Part shown: positions 34,916 to 41,587 of the stretch, one piece after another | How positions within the stretch are numbered: the stretch's first letter is position 1 | How the letters are laid out: the number at the start of each line of letters is the position of its first letter | Source of the DNA: Flavobacteriales bacterium | GTDB lineage: Bacteria; Bacteroidota; Bacteroidia; Flavobacteriales; Flavobacteriaceae | Reading direction: 5' to 3' | DNA length: 64,000 nt | Assembly: GCA_017303755.1 (NCBI GenBank) | Contig: JAFLBS010000001.1 | Span: forward strand, 744,001 to 808,000 | Position numbers and translations under genes: made by a program | The notes under the pieces: generated by a model | Database searches by the model: none | What the model was told of the DNA's origin: nothing | The model's input: the letters and a program-made list of their open reading frames with translations, nothing else

Positions 34916-35746
34916 TTAATATTCAATTTTAATCACTTCCACCTTTTCTTCTTCAAAATCGTTGAAGGAATTGGTAGTGTATACTTTTTCAAAAATGGCA
35001 TTCATTTCGGCAAATCCTTTACTGAAAATTCCGTGGCTTACAGCAAGGTACAGTTTGCCTGCGTTTTTACTTTTTAAGGCTTCGGCTAAACCAATAAAGG
35101 TTCCACCGCCATCACAAATATCGTCTACTATCAAACAATCTGCACCTTGTAAATCGTCGTTATATACTTTAAAACCTGATAATTTTCCGGTTTTCACATC
35201 GCGACTCTTACTGCATTCTACTACTTCAATTCCACCCAAATATTCGGATACTTTATAAATCTTTTTCAAAGCACCACCATCGGGAGAAATCAGTTTTGCT
35301 GATGATCCAATATTCTCAATCACTTTTTTGATAAAATCATAATTGTACATCACTTCAACATTGTTTAATAGCGCCGGAGTTACTTCAGAATGTGGATCAA
35401 AAACGATGACTTTATCCAAATTCAAATTGTTAATAATATCTGCGTAGACTTTAACTGACAATGGTTCGCCAGGAATCATCAAACGATCTTGACGTGCAGC
35501 AGGAAAATAAGGAATAAACGCTTGAATAGTTTTGACATTCATTCTTCTTAACGCATCCACCGCCAAAAGCAAAAGACCTAAATCATTGAATGAGTTGATT
35601 CGATGCGTAATGGTCACCGTTAGATTTACATCAAAATTGTTGCTTATTTTAATATGAGGTTCGCCTCCTGAAAAAATAAAACTCTGAAATTCTATTTGGT
35701 TTTCTGAAGCTATTGGTTGAAAATTTTTATCTAAGTTGAGTATCAT
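34916..35746 (-). CDS. prs: divergent ribose-phosphate pyrophosphokinase (PRPP synthetase-like)
   Basis: 276 residues, about 35 shorter than housekeeping PRPP synthetases. Seen: SGGEPHIKI near the N terminus, FIPYFPAARQDRLMIPGEP (catalytic ATP-binding stretch), VFDPHSEVTPAL, ISPDGGALKK, the flexible-loop basic residues CSKSRDVKTGKL, and the phosphoribosyl-binding loop CLIVDDICDGGGTF. First gene of the operon, directly behind a promoter framed by two NrtR-type operators. It would supply PRPP to the NAMPT at the other end. Divergence from the housekeeping form leaves open that it pyrophosphorylates ADP-ribose instead (Adps-like). Confidence 0.9.
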   Translation of the reverse strand: MILNLDKNFQPIASENQIEFQSFIFSGGEPHIKISNNFDVNLTVTITHRINSFNDLGLLLLAVDALRRMNVKTIQAFIPYFPAARQDRLMIPGEPLSVKVYADIINNLNLDKVIVFDPHSEVTPALLNNVEVMYNYDFIKKVIENIGSSAKLISPDGGALKKIYKVSEYLGGIEVVECSKSRDVKTGKLSGFKVYNDDLQGADCLIVDDICDGGGTFIGLAEALKSKNAGKLYLAVSHGIFSKGFAEMNAIFEKVYTTNSFNDFEEEKVEVIKIEY

Positions 35747-35757
35747 AACTGAATTTG

Positions 35758-35778
35758 TTTGTGTAATTATTACGCAAA
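35758..35778. promoter_or_regulatory. NrtR-type operator 1, upstream of prs
   Basis: 21-bp near-palindrome TTTGTGTAA-TTA-TTACGCAAA; nine of ten arm pairs match. It overlaps the -7 element (35775-35782) and the expected transcription start on the minus strand, so a bound repressor would block RNA polymerase. Confidence 0.75.
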
Positions 35779-35805
35779 TGTAACATATTGAAAATCATCT
35801 ACCAA
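35775..35805 (-). promoter_or_regulatory. promoter of the NAD/ADP-ribose operon
   Basis: On the minus strand: TTG (35803-35805), 20 bp, then TACATTTG (35775-35782). This is a good TTG-N19/20-TAnnTTTG promoter, 29 bp upstream of the prs ATG, with operator 1 over the -7 element and operator 2 just upstream of the -33 element. Confidence 0.7.
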
Positions 35806-35809
35806 ATTA

Positions 35810-35830
35810 TTTGTGTAAAATTTACGCAAA
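35810..35830. promoter_or_regulatory. NrtR-type operator 2, at the nrtR stop codon
   Basis: 21-bp near-palindrome TTTGTGTAA-AAT-TTACGCAAA; nine of ten arm pairs match and the arms are identical to operator 1. It contains the nrtR stop codon (35822-35824). Its centre is 52 bp from that of operator 1, close to five helical turns. Confidence 0.72.
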
Positions 35831-36505
35831 CTTAATTTCGAAGTGAAATCCTTCTTGAGTTAACTGGCTGTATTTCTGTTGGTTGAATAAAAACAATTTG
35901 GCTGGTCGACCACTTTTTTGATGCGAAATAATTTCCGTTTCTTCAATTATTCCAAAACTGAGCATCTTTTTTCTAAAATTTCTACGGTCGATTTCCTTTT
36001 CTAAAATAATACAATACAGGTTTTCTAGTTCTGAAAACAAAAAAGGATTGGGAAGTAAATCAAATCCGATGGGTTGGTACGATAATTTAGCTTTCAATCT
36101 TAAAAATGCCAAATCAATAATCTGGTTATGATCAAAAGCCAAATGCGGAATTTCTTTAACTGGAAACCATTGTACATTTTCGGCGTCGGTATCGGCTTTA
36201 ATTTCAAGTCCGTTGGAATCAATTAGCGCAAAATAAGCAACAGAAACTACTCTATTTCTAGAATCTCGGTTTATATCATCTCCAAAAGTATACAGTTGTT
36301 CGAGGTAATTCACTACTAAATTCGTTTCCTCGCTCAATTCTCTCTTTACCGCATCAATGAGTGCTTCATCGTCTCTGACTAAACCTCCAGGCAAAGCCCA
36401 ATACGGTTGACTAGAACCAAATTTTTGTTGAATTAACAAAACATGTAATTGGTTTTGATGGTATCCAAATACCACAGCATCAACTGCTACTTTTATATTT
36501 TGCAT
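35822..36505 (-). CDS. nrtR: NrtR-family NUDIX transcriptional regulator of NAD metabolism
   Basis: 227 residues from MQNIKVAVDAVVFG. The N-terminal NUDIX domain binds ADP-ribose-type ligands: the box reads G41-x5-E47-x7-REL-x-EE with Asn in place of the final Gly (TNL), the kind of decay seen in NrtR proteins that sense rather than hydrolyse ADP-ribose. The C-terminal 85 residues form a winged helix (RNFRKKMLSFGIIEETE, QKSGRPAKLFLFN). A longer upstream frame has no support and crosses the promoter. It lies next to the operon it should control, and palindromes of one type flank both its own promoter and that of prs, so repression relieved by ADP-ribose is the likely logic. Confidence 0.88.
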   Translation of the reverse strand: MQNIKVAVDAVVFGYHQNQLHVLLIQQKFGSSQPYWALPGGLVRDDEALIDAVKRELSEETNLVVNYLEQLYTFGDDINRDSRNRVVSVAYFALIDSNGLEIKADTDAENVQWFPVKEIPHLAFDHNQIIDLAFLRLKAKLSYQPIGFDLLPNPFLFSELENLYCIILEKEIDRRNFRKKMLSFGIIEETEIISHQKSGRPAKLFLFNQQKYSQLTQEGFHFEIKFA

Positions 36506-36516
36506 AATGAAAAAAG

Positions 36517-36537
36517 AATGTGTAAAATGTACACAAA
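36517..36537. promoter_or_regulatory. NrtR-type operator 3, upstream of nrtR
   Basis: AATGTGTAA-AAT-GTACACAAA, a weaker relative of operators 1 and 2 (seven of ten arm pairs). It overlaps the TATATTTG -7 element of nrtR, which suggests autoregulation. Confidence 0.62.
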
Positions 36538-36541
36538 TATA
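36534..36541 (-). promoter_or_regulatory. -7 element TATATTTG for nrtR
   Basis: Exact TAnnTTTG match on the minus strand, 28 bp before the ATG at 36505; it overlaps operator 3. Confidence 0.6.
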
Positions 36542-36576
36542 CTTTTTTATTGAATACCTTAACATTACTTTACCAC

Positions 36577-36604
36577 TTGTTAACTCAAACCTTTTGTAAA
36601 TTTG
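36577..36604 (+). promoter_or_regulatory. promoter of the alcohol dehydrogenase gene
   Basis: TTG (36577-36579), 17 bp, TAAATTTG (36597-36604), 19 bp before the ATG at 36624. Confidence 0.6.
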
Positions 36605-36623
36605 TAGTCTAAATATTTTTATC

Positions 36624-37790
36624 ATGTTAAACTTCGAACTTTACAATCCAACCAACTATATTTTCGGAAAAGGTCAAACCGAAAAATTAGCCACTCTTAT
36701 TCCGCAAGGCGCTAAAATCTTACTCGCGTATGGTGGAGGAAGTATTTTTAAAAACGGTGTGTACGACCAAGTAAAATCGGCTTTGGCTGGTTTTGAAATT
36801 GTCGAATTTGGTGGCATCGAACCCAATCCGCGTTTTGAAACCCTGATGAAAGCGGTTGAAATCATTCGCGAACACAATCTGACTTTTATTTTAGCAGTTG
36901 GTGGCGGAAGCGTGATTGACGGTGTAAAATTCATCTCTGGTGCAGTTCAGTACGACGGAAATCCAATTGAAATTCTGAAAAACCGCGTACTTTTTACCGA
37001 TTTGTCTAAAGTCATTCCATTCGGAACCGTACTTACCTTACCCGCAACGGGAAGCGAAATGAACTCGGGTGCAGTAGTTACCATTGAAGCTACACAAGAA
37101 AAACTAGTTTTAGGCGGAAGTGCCTTGTTTCCGAAGTTTTCCATTTGTGATCCAACGGTGATTGCTTCATTGCCACAACGTCAAATTCAAAATGGTATAG
37201 TCGATGCGTTTACGCACGTAATGGAACAGTATTTAACCTATCCTCACGATGCCATGTTGCAAGATCGCTTTGCCGAAAGCATTCTAAAAATACTAATTGA
37301 AATTGGTCCAAAAGTGGCCGAAAATCCAACCGATTATAAATTGGCGTCCAACTTTATGTGGTGTGCTACCATGGCGTTGAACGGATTGATTCAAAAAGGC
37401 GTTCCGTCTGATTGGGCAACGCACATGATTGGTCACGAATTAACAGCTTTGTACGAAATTGATCACGCGCGAACATTGGCTATCATTGGTCCGAATTTGT
37501 ACCGCGCCTTATTCGAAACTAAAAAAGAAAAATTAGCACAATACGGCGAACGCGTGTGGAATGTAACTGGAAGTTCCATCGATGAAAAAGCGAACCAAGC
37601 CATTGAAAAAACAGTAGAATTTTTCCATACCATGGGAATGAAAACGAAATTATCTGAAAATACCGAAAATTACCAAGATACGGCTGATTTTATAGTGAAT
37701 CGTTTTGATGAACGCGGTTGGAAAGCCTTGGGCGAAAAACAAAATGTAACGCTCGAGAAAGTGCGTGAAATCGTAGAAATGAGCTACTAA
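36624..37790 (+). CDS. iron-containing alcohol dehydrogenase, YqhD/butanol dehydrogenase type
   Basis: 388 residues. Seen: YNPTNYIFGKGQTEKL (family start), AYGGGSIFKNGVYD, VGGGSVIDGVKFI (nucleotide-binding), LPATGSEMNSGAVVT, and the metal ligands in DAFTHVMEQYLTYP and HMIGHELTALYEIDHARTLAI (read HMIGHELTALYEIDH). GGGS after the first strand with Lys/Ser-rich context is typical of NADPH-dependent aldehyde reductases that detoxify short-chain and peroxidation-derived aldehydes. Monocistronic, divergent from nrtR, and convergent with the T9SS gene so closely that the two stop codons interleave in the four bases CTAA at 37787-37790. Confidence 0.92.
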   Translation: MLNFELYNPTNYIFGKGQTEKLATLIPQGAKILLAYGGGSIFKNGVYDQVKSALAGFEIVEFGGIEPNPRFETLMKAVEIIREHNLTFILAVGGGSVIDGVKFISGAVQYDGNPIEILKNRVLFTDLSKVIPFGTVLTLPATGSEMNSGAVVTIEATQEKLVLGGSALFPKFSICDPTVIASLPQRQIQNGIVDAFTHVMEQYLTYPHDAMLQDRFAESILKILIEIGPKVAENPTDYKLASNFMWCATMALNGLIQKGVPSDWATHMIGHELTALYEIDHARTLAIIGPNLYRALFETKKEKLAQYGERVWNVTGSSIDEKANQAIEKTVEFFHTMGMKTKLSENTENYQDTADFIVNRFDERGWKALGEKQNVTLEKVREIVEMSY

Positions 37791-39331
37791 TTTTTTATAA
37801 GAGTCACTCGTTGTTCTGTATCTTCTAGGCGAATCGTTACAAAATAAACGCCGCTTGGTAATTCAGAAACATCAATAGTTGTATTTGAAATCTCTTGCCA
37901 ATCCATTATTTTTTGTCCTAAAGTGTTGTACATACTGACAGAAGTAATGGATTGGTTTGCATTGATAGTAATCCTATCGTCTGCTGGATTGGGCACAATT
38001 GAAATCGTATGTGAAGTAAATTCATCATCGCCCAAAGTATCAATTGCAATTGTAATTACAAACGAATCCGAACCAAAACTATTCGTTGCCGTAACCACAA
38101 AATCAGTTGATGGTAAACTTGTCGTTGGCGTTCCTGAAATGATTCCGGTTGTTTCATCAAATACCAAACCATTGGGCAAATTGGGTGAAATACTATAACC
38201 ATAACGGTCAATTCTTCGGATTTTATGATTTTGATAATCCGAAACATACACTACTGTTCCATCAACTACTAATCCGGTTGGATGATTGAACGAAGCACTC
38301 AATGCCAATCCTTCGTCTGAACCCACTGTCCCATTTCCAGCATAAGTAGAAGTAATTCCTTCTGGCGTAATTTTGCGTATTTTATTGTTGTTTTCGTCTG
38401 TTAAAAACAAATTATCGTTGCTGTCAATGCTAATTGACGCCGGATAATTAAAAGTCGCTTCCGTCGCTGTGCCATCGTTCGAACCTGGAACTCCTGTTCC
38501 TGCAAAAGTGGTTACATTTCCTAAAGCATCAATTTTCCTGATTTTATTATTGTAATAATCGGCCACAAAAAGGTTATTTTGACTGTCAATAGCAACGCCA
38601 GTCAAACCGTTAAAAGTGGCTGATAAAGCTGAACCTTCTTGCGCACCAGCAACTCCAGTTCCGGCAAAAGTAGAAACCGTTCCATCGGGTGTGATTTTGC
38701 GCACTTTGTGGTTTCCAAAATCGGCTATGTATAGATTGTCATCAGCATCAACTGTAATTCCCGCTGGATAATAAAAACTCGCCGTTGCTCCATCACCATC
38801 ATTAAAACCAATGCTTCCCGTTCCGGCAAAAGTAGAGACAATTCCTTCGGGTGTTATTTTGCGAATGATATGATTGCTTTGATCCGTAATAAAAATATTC
38901 CCATCAGAATCAGTTACAGCCGCATCTGGAAATTTAAATGTCGCCGCTGCCACATTCCCGTTTTCCATTCCAATGGCACCCGTTCCGGCAAAAGTAGTTA
39001 CATCAGCATTCAAATCTATTTTCCGAATCACATGATTACTTCGATCCACCACGATTACATTTCCAATACCATCCAAAGCTACATACGTCGGAAATCGAAA
39101 GCTTGCCGCAGTGCCATTTCCGTTAGCCAATCCTTGCGTTCCCGAACCTGCAAAAGTAGAAACTACTACTTCATTGGTGACAGTTCCACCTGTGTTTTCG
39201 GGCTGTAACGGAGTAATGGTTTGTCCTATATAGAATTGATTCGGTGTAGCATAACTAATTTGGGGCAATTGAGCGTACAACTGAAAAACGCACAACCACA
39301 AAAGGAATGCGAATCGATTTTTCAAGCTCAT
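37787..39331 (-). CDS. secreted six-bladed NHL-propeller protein with T9SS type A sorting domain
   Basis: 514 residues. Signal peptide MSLKNRFAFLLWLCVFQLYAQ; then six NHL repeats of about 55 residues, each with a VSTFAGTG start, a GDGATASF-type turn, a PxGITVDxxDNLYIAD strand and a NHKVRKIT end; then a putative Ig-like He_PIG segment (LPNGLVFDETTGIISGTP) and a C-terminal sorting domain (VPNPADDRITINANQS to LPSGVYFVTIRLED). Expected to be exported by T9SS and displayed on or released from the surface. NHL propellers bind proteins, RNA or glycans; the target here is unknown. I start at 39331 because a TATATTTG lies at 39362-39369 and the longer ATG would shorten the leader to nothing. Confidence 0.88.
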   Translation of the reverse strand: MSLKNRFAFLLWLCVFQLYAQLPQISYATPNQFYIGQTITPLQPENTGGTVTNEVVVSTFAGSGTQGLANGNGTAASFRFPTYVALDGIGNVIVVDRSNHVIRKIDLNADVTTFAGTGAIGMENGNVAAATFKFPDAAVTDSDGNIFITDQSNHIIRKITPEGIVSTFAGTGSIGFNDGDGATASFYYPAGITVDADDNLYIADFGNHKVRKITPDGTVSTFAGTGVAGAQEGSALSATFNGLTGVAIDSQNNLFVADYYNNKIRKIDALGNVTTFAGTGVPGSNDGTATEATFNYPASISIDSNDNLFLTDENNNKIRKITPEGITSTYAGNGTVGSDEGLALSASFNHPTGLVVDGTVVYVSDYQNHKIRRIDRYGYSISPNLPNGLVFDETTGIISGTPTTSLPSTDFVVTATNSFGSDSFVITIAIDTLGDDEFTSHTISIVPNPADDRITINANQSITSVSMYNTLGQKIMDWQEISNTTIDVSELPSGVYFVTIRLEDTEQRVTLIKN

Positions 39332-39361
39332 TTTTCTCTGTAACATCTCAATAGTTTTATT

Positions 39362-39369
39362 CAAATATA
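39362..39369 (-). promoter_or_regulatory. -7 element TATATTTG for the NHL-propeller gene
   Basis: Exact TAnnTTTG match on the minus strand, 30 bp upstream of the ATG at 39331; a TTG stands 20 bp further up, inside the neighbouring hairpin. Confidence 0.6.
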
Positions 39370-39380
39370 CACAAAAGTCA

Positions 39381-39414
39381 AAAGGCGTTCAAGAATTTCT
39401 TCCTGAACGCCTTT
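39381..39414 (-). terminator. orphan strong hairpin
   Basis: AAAGGCGTTCA (39381-39391) pairs perfectly with TGAACGCCTTT (39404-39414); loop 12 nt. On the minus strand it is followed by TTTTGACTTTTG. No gene precedes it on that strand for 330 bp. Confidence 0.55.
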
Positions 39415-39691
39415 CTTCAACCCGAAACAAAAATTTAACTAAACTTTTATTTGTTAATGTACTAACTCAGTTCAATAACGCCATACTTTTGAGTATAGTA
39501 TGTTGACTTTCATAATTTTAAGTTAAAATTTTTTAGCAGTTCCAGCTATTTACTTCAAAATTGTTTGTAAAACCCTTTTTTTGTAAGCGCTAAAAAGAGC
39601 TTCTTAGGTCGCTTTTTTAGCACAACAAAAAATAGGTTTTTCCTTCACAATGTTTTTCGCTTCTATCTGGGCTAGGGCAAAGTGCTTCGGT

Positions 39692-39722
39692 TTGCCAATC
39701 CGATTAAAATTGAGTATTTTTG
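39692..39722 (+). promoter_or_regulatory. promoter of gpsA
   Basis: TTG (39692-39694), 20 bp, TATTTTTG (39715-39722), 20 bp before the ATG at 39743. It lies within a longer open frame from 39650 and so supports the shorter start. Confidence 0.58.
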
Positions 39723-39742
39723 ATTTTTCAAACCCTACACTA

Positions 39743-40738
39743 ATGACTGAAATTCCAAAGTTTGCCGTAATCGGTGGTGGAAGTTGGGCAACAGCAATTG
39801 CCAAAATGCTTTGCGTAAACCTCAACGAAATTGCGTGGTACATGCGCAACCAATCGGCCATCGATCATATTCTTTCGCAAAAACACAACCCGAATTACTT
39901 AAGTTCGGTCGAATTTGATACCAAAAAACTACGCTTGACTTCCGATATCAATGAAGCCGTTGCTTATGCTGATTACATCATTTTTGCGATTCCATCGGCT
40001 TTTTTAAGTGCTGAATTGGAAAAACTAACCGTGAGTTTGCAAGACAAAGTGATTTTCTCTGCCATCAAGGGAATCGTTCCTGAAACGTTTTTGATTGTGG
40101 GCGAACACTTCAATAAAAAATACAATATTCCTTTTGAAAACATAGGCGTAATTACGGGTCCGTGTCACGCAGAAGAAGTAGCGTTGGAACGTCTTTCCTA
40201 TTTAACAATTGCGTGTGGTGATTCGAAAAAAGCACGTGTTGTAGCTAAAGTATTGGCTGGAAATTACATCAAAACTAAAATCTCAGATGACATCATCGGA
40301 ACCGAATATGCGGCGATGTTGAAAAACATTTATGCTATTGCAGCTGGAATTGCTCATGGTTTGGGTTACGGCGACAATTTCCAATCGGTGATTATGAGTA
40401 ACGCTATTCGCGAGATGAAAAAGTTCATCAAGAAAGTACATAAAATGAAGCGTAACATCAACAATTCGGCTTATTTGGGCGATTTATTGGTAACGGGTTA
40501 TTCTGTTTTTTCGCGCAATAGAATGTTTGGAAACATGATTGGAAAAGGCTATACCGTAAAAAGCGCCATGATGGAAATGAGCATGGTTGCCGAAGGTTAT
40601 TATGCGGTAAAAAGTGCCTACAAACTCAACCAAGAATACAAAGCCAAAACGCCAATCATTGATGCTGTGTATGAGATTTTGTATGAAGGAAAAGAAGCAA
40701 AAGCGGTGTTTAAGAAACTGACTGAGAAACTGGATTAA
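39743..40738 (+). CDS. gpsA: NAD(P)H-dependent glycerol-3-phosphate dehydrogenase
   Basis: Makes sn-glycerol 3-phosphate from dihydroxyacetone phosphate for phospholipid synthesis. 331 residues from MTEIPKFAVIGGGSWATAIA with the Rossmann GGGSWATA motif; FSAIKGIVPET with the catalytic-site lysine, GPCHAEEVA, GTEYAAMLKNIYAIAAGIAHGLG (read GTEYAAMLKNIYAIAAG) with the second catalytic lysine, and YLGDLLVTGYSVFSRNRMFG are all present. In many relatives the Lys-Asn-x-x-A-I-x-A-G motif is identical. Monocistronic, followed by a REP-like hairpin. Confidence 0.95.
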   Translation: MTEIPKFAVIGGGSWATAIAKMLCVNLNEIAWYMRNQSAIDHILSQKHNPNYLSSVEFDTKKLRLTSDINEAVAYADYIIFAIPSAFLSAELEKLTVSLQDKVIFSAIKGIVPETFLIVGEHFNKKYNIPFENIGVITGPCHAEEVALERLSYLTIACGDSKKARVVAKVLAGNYIKTKISDDIIGTEYAAMLKNIYAIAAGIAHGLGYGDNFQSVIMSNAIREMKKFIKKVHKMKRNINNSAYLGDLLVTGYSVFSRNRMFGNMIGKGYTVKSAMMEMSMVAEGYYAVKSAYKLNQEYKAKTPIIDAVYEILYEGKEAKAVFKKLTEKLD

Positions 40739-40744
40739 CTTTTT

Positions 40745-40815
40745 TGTCATTTCGACGAAGGAGAAATCACATAATCAAAGTTGTTTGATGAGATTTCTCC
40801 TTCGTCGAAATGACA
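40745..40815. repeat. REP-like perfect hairpin
   Basis: A 24-bp perfect inverted repeat (arms 40745-40768 and 40792-40815, core ATTTCGACGAAGGAGAAATC) with a second perfect stem ATCAAA/TTTGAT inside the 23-nt loop. The core resembles a repeat I know from many Bacteroidota genomes. It sits between gpsA and the small membrane protein gene. Confidence 0.8.
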
Positions 40816-40837
40816 GAAGAATATTATTTATAAAACT

Positions 40838-41050
40838 ATGAGCGAACGCTGGAAATATCAAATCAAAACAGGTGGAATTTGGGGACTTTTTATGGTGGTT
40901 TTTATGACCTTATTTGAACTACAAGAAAAACCTTTTATGGAACAAATTACTTCGTATAATTTTTACCTAAGAGCGGTTGTTTATATAGCCGTAGGAATTT
41001 TTGGGTTGGGCTATTTCAATTGGAAGCAGATGCAAAAAAACAAATCGTAA
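40838..41050 (+). CDS. small two-helix membrane protein
   Basis: 70 residues. Two hydrophobic segments (about 13-27, IWGLFMVVFMTLFEL, and 44-60, AVVYIAVGIFGLGYF) separated by a short polar loop QEKPFMEQITSYN, with charged ends. Matches small uncharacterised membrane proteins of Flavobacteriia. No function can be read from it. It stands between the REP-like hairpin and a bidirectional terminator. Confidence 0.7.
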   Translation: MSERWKYQIKTGGIWGLFMVVFMTLFELQEKPFMEQITSYNFYLRAVVYIAVGIFGLGYFNWKQMQKNKS

Positions 41051-41055
41051 CAATA

Positions 41056-41088
41056 AACCCTCGAAGGGTTCAGAACCCTTCGAGGGTT
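41056..41088. terminator. bidirectional terminator hairpin
   Basis: AACCCTCGAAGGGTT (41056-41070) and its perfect complement (41074-41088), 3-nt loop. Each arm is itself nearly self-complementary (CCCTCGAAGGG), a REP-like feature. Lies between convergent genes and ends 2 bp before the minus-strand stop. Confidence 0.75.
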
Positions 41089-41089
41089 G

Positions 41090-41497
41090 TTAACGAACAA
41101 TCACTCCATTAACAAACAAAATCGGCACTTCTTCTGTGGCGTGCTCGTTGATGGTGTTTTTACGGAAGGTGAATTTTTTGTCGTACAAAGTATTTCCGAT
41201 AAAGTAAGTCACCATAAACTCGTTGTTTAAGGCGAGAACGTTTTTTTCTACCATTTCTACTTTTACTACTGAAACCGAAGGAACTTTTACAAATGCATGA
41301 CGCAACAGTGACGTTTTTTTCATTTCACCATCTACAGTTCCGAAGGCTTTGGAAACCACCATTACGCTGTCGAGATCAAAATCGGAATCGTTGACTAGAT
41401 GGATGTACCATACTTTTTCCATAAAATCGTCGCTCCATTCTTGAACGGCTGCTAGGAAAACGTTTTCTACTTTTGGGATGGTGATGTCTTTTTTCAT
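41090..41497 (-). CDS. conserved hypothetical protein of Flavobacteriia
   Basis: 135 residues from MKKDITIPKVENVFLAAVQEW. Predominantly beta, with VWYIHLVNDSDFDLDSVMVVSKAFG and ALNNEFMVTYFIGNTLYDKKFTF (each read in part: VWYIHLVNDSDFDLDSVMV, NNEFMVTYFIGNTLYDKK). No signal peptide or membrane segment; cytoplasmic. I recall near-identical proteins beside pheS in this family but know no function. A longer frame upstream runs into the repeat at 41508 and is not supported. Confidence 0.72.
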   Translation of the reverse strand: MKKDITIPKVENVFLAAVQEWSDDFMEKVWYIHLVNDSDFDLDSVMVVSKAFGTVDGEMKKTSLLRHAFVKVPSVSVVKVEMVEKNVLALNNEFMVTYFIGNTLYDKKFTFRKNTINEHATEEVPILFVNGVIVR

Positions 41498-41507
41498 GTT
41501 TACTTTT

Positions 41508-41584
41508 TTACCACAAAGACACAAAGAAGGCGCAAAGGTCACAAATTAATTGTGTTTCTTAAAAAACTTTGGCCTTTGTGGTTA
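41508..41584. repeat. imperfect inverted repeat CCACAAAG...CTTTGTGG
   Basis: ACCACAAAG (41510-41518) pairs with CTTTGTGGT (41574-41582), with further CACAAAG and GCAAAGG units and an inner CACAAATTAATTGTG palindrome. Related in wording to the larger element at 50838-51020. Fills the gap between pheS and the hypothetical gene. Confidence 0.6.
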
Positions 41585-41587
41585 AAA

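Larger units (their letters stand above)
39332..39742. other. 411-bp intergenic region between the NHL gene and gpsA
   Basis: Holds the promoter of the NHL gene (39362-39369), a strong hairpin (39381-39414), an imperfect inverted repeat GCTAAAAAGAGC (39589-39600) / GCTTTTTTAGC (39611-39621), and the gpsA promoter near 39692-39722. No convincing open frame; the longest start on the minus strand gives only 13 codons. The hairpin has no upstream minus-strand gene to terminate, so a small RNA on the minus strand is possible. Confidence 0.5.

Noticed and set aside
35822-36625. Longer NrtR reading frame starting at 36625
   Set aside because: It would run through the nrtR promoter and operator and overlap the divergent gene's leader; the NUDIX fold starts at MQNIKVAVDA (36505).
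37787-39331. Possible DNA tandem repeat or CRISPR-like array
   Set aside because: The periodicity is that of six NHL protein repeats of about 55 residues; codons vary and there are no spacers.
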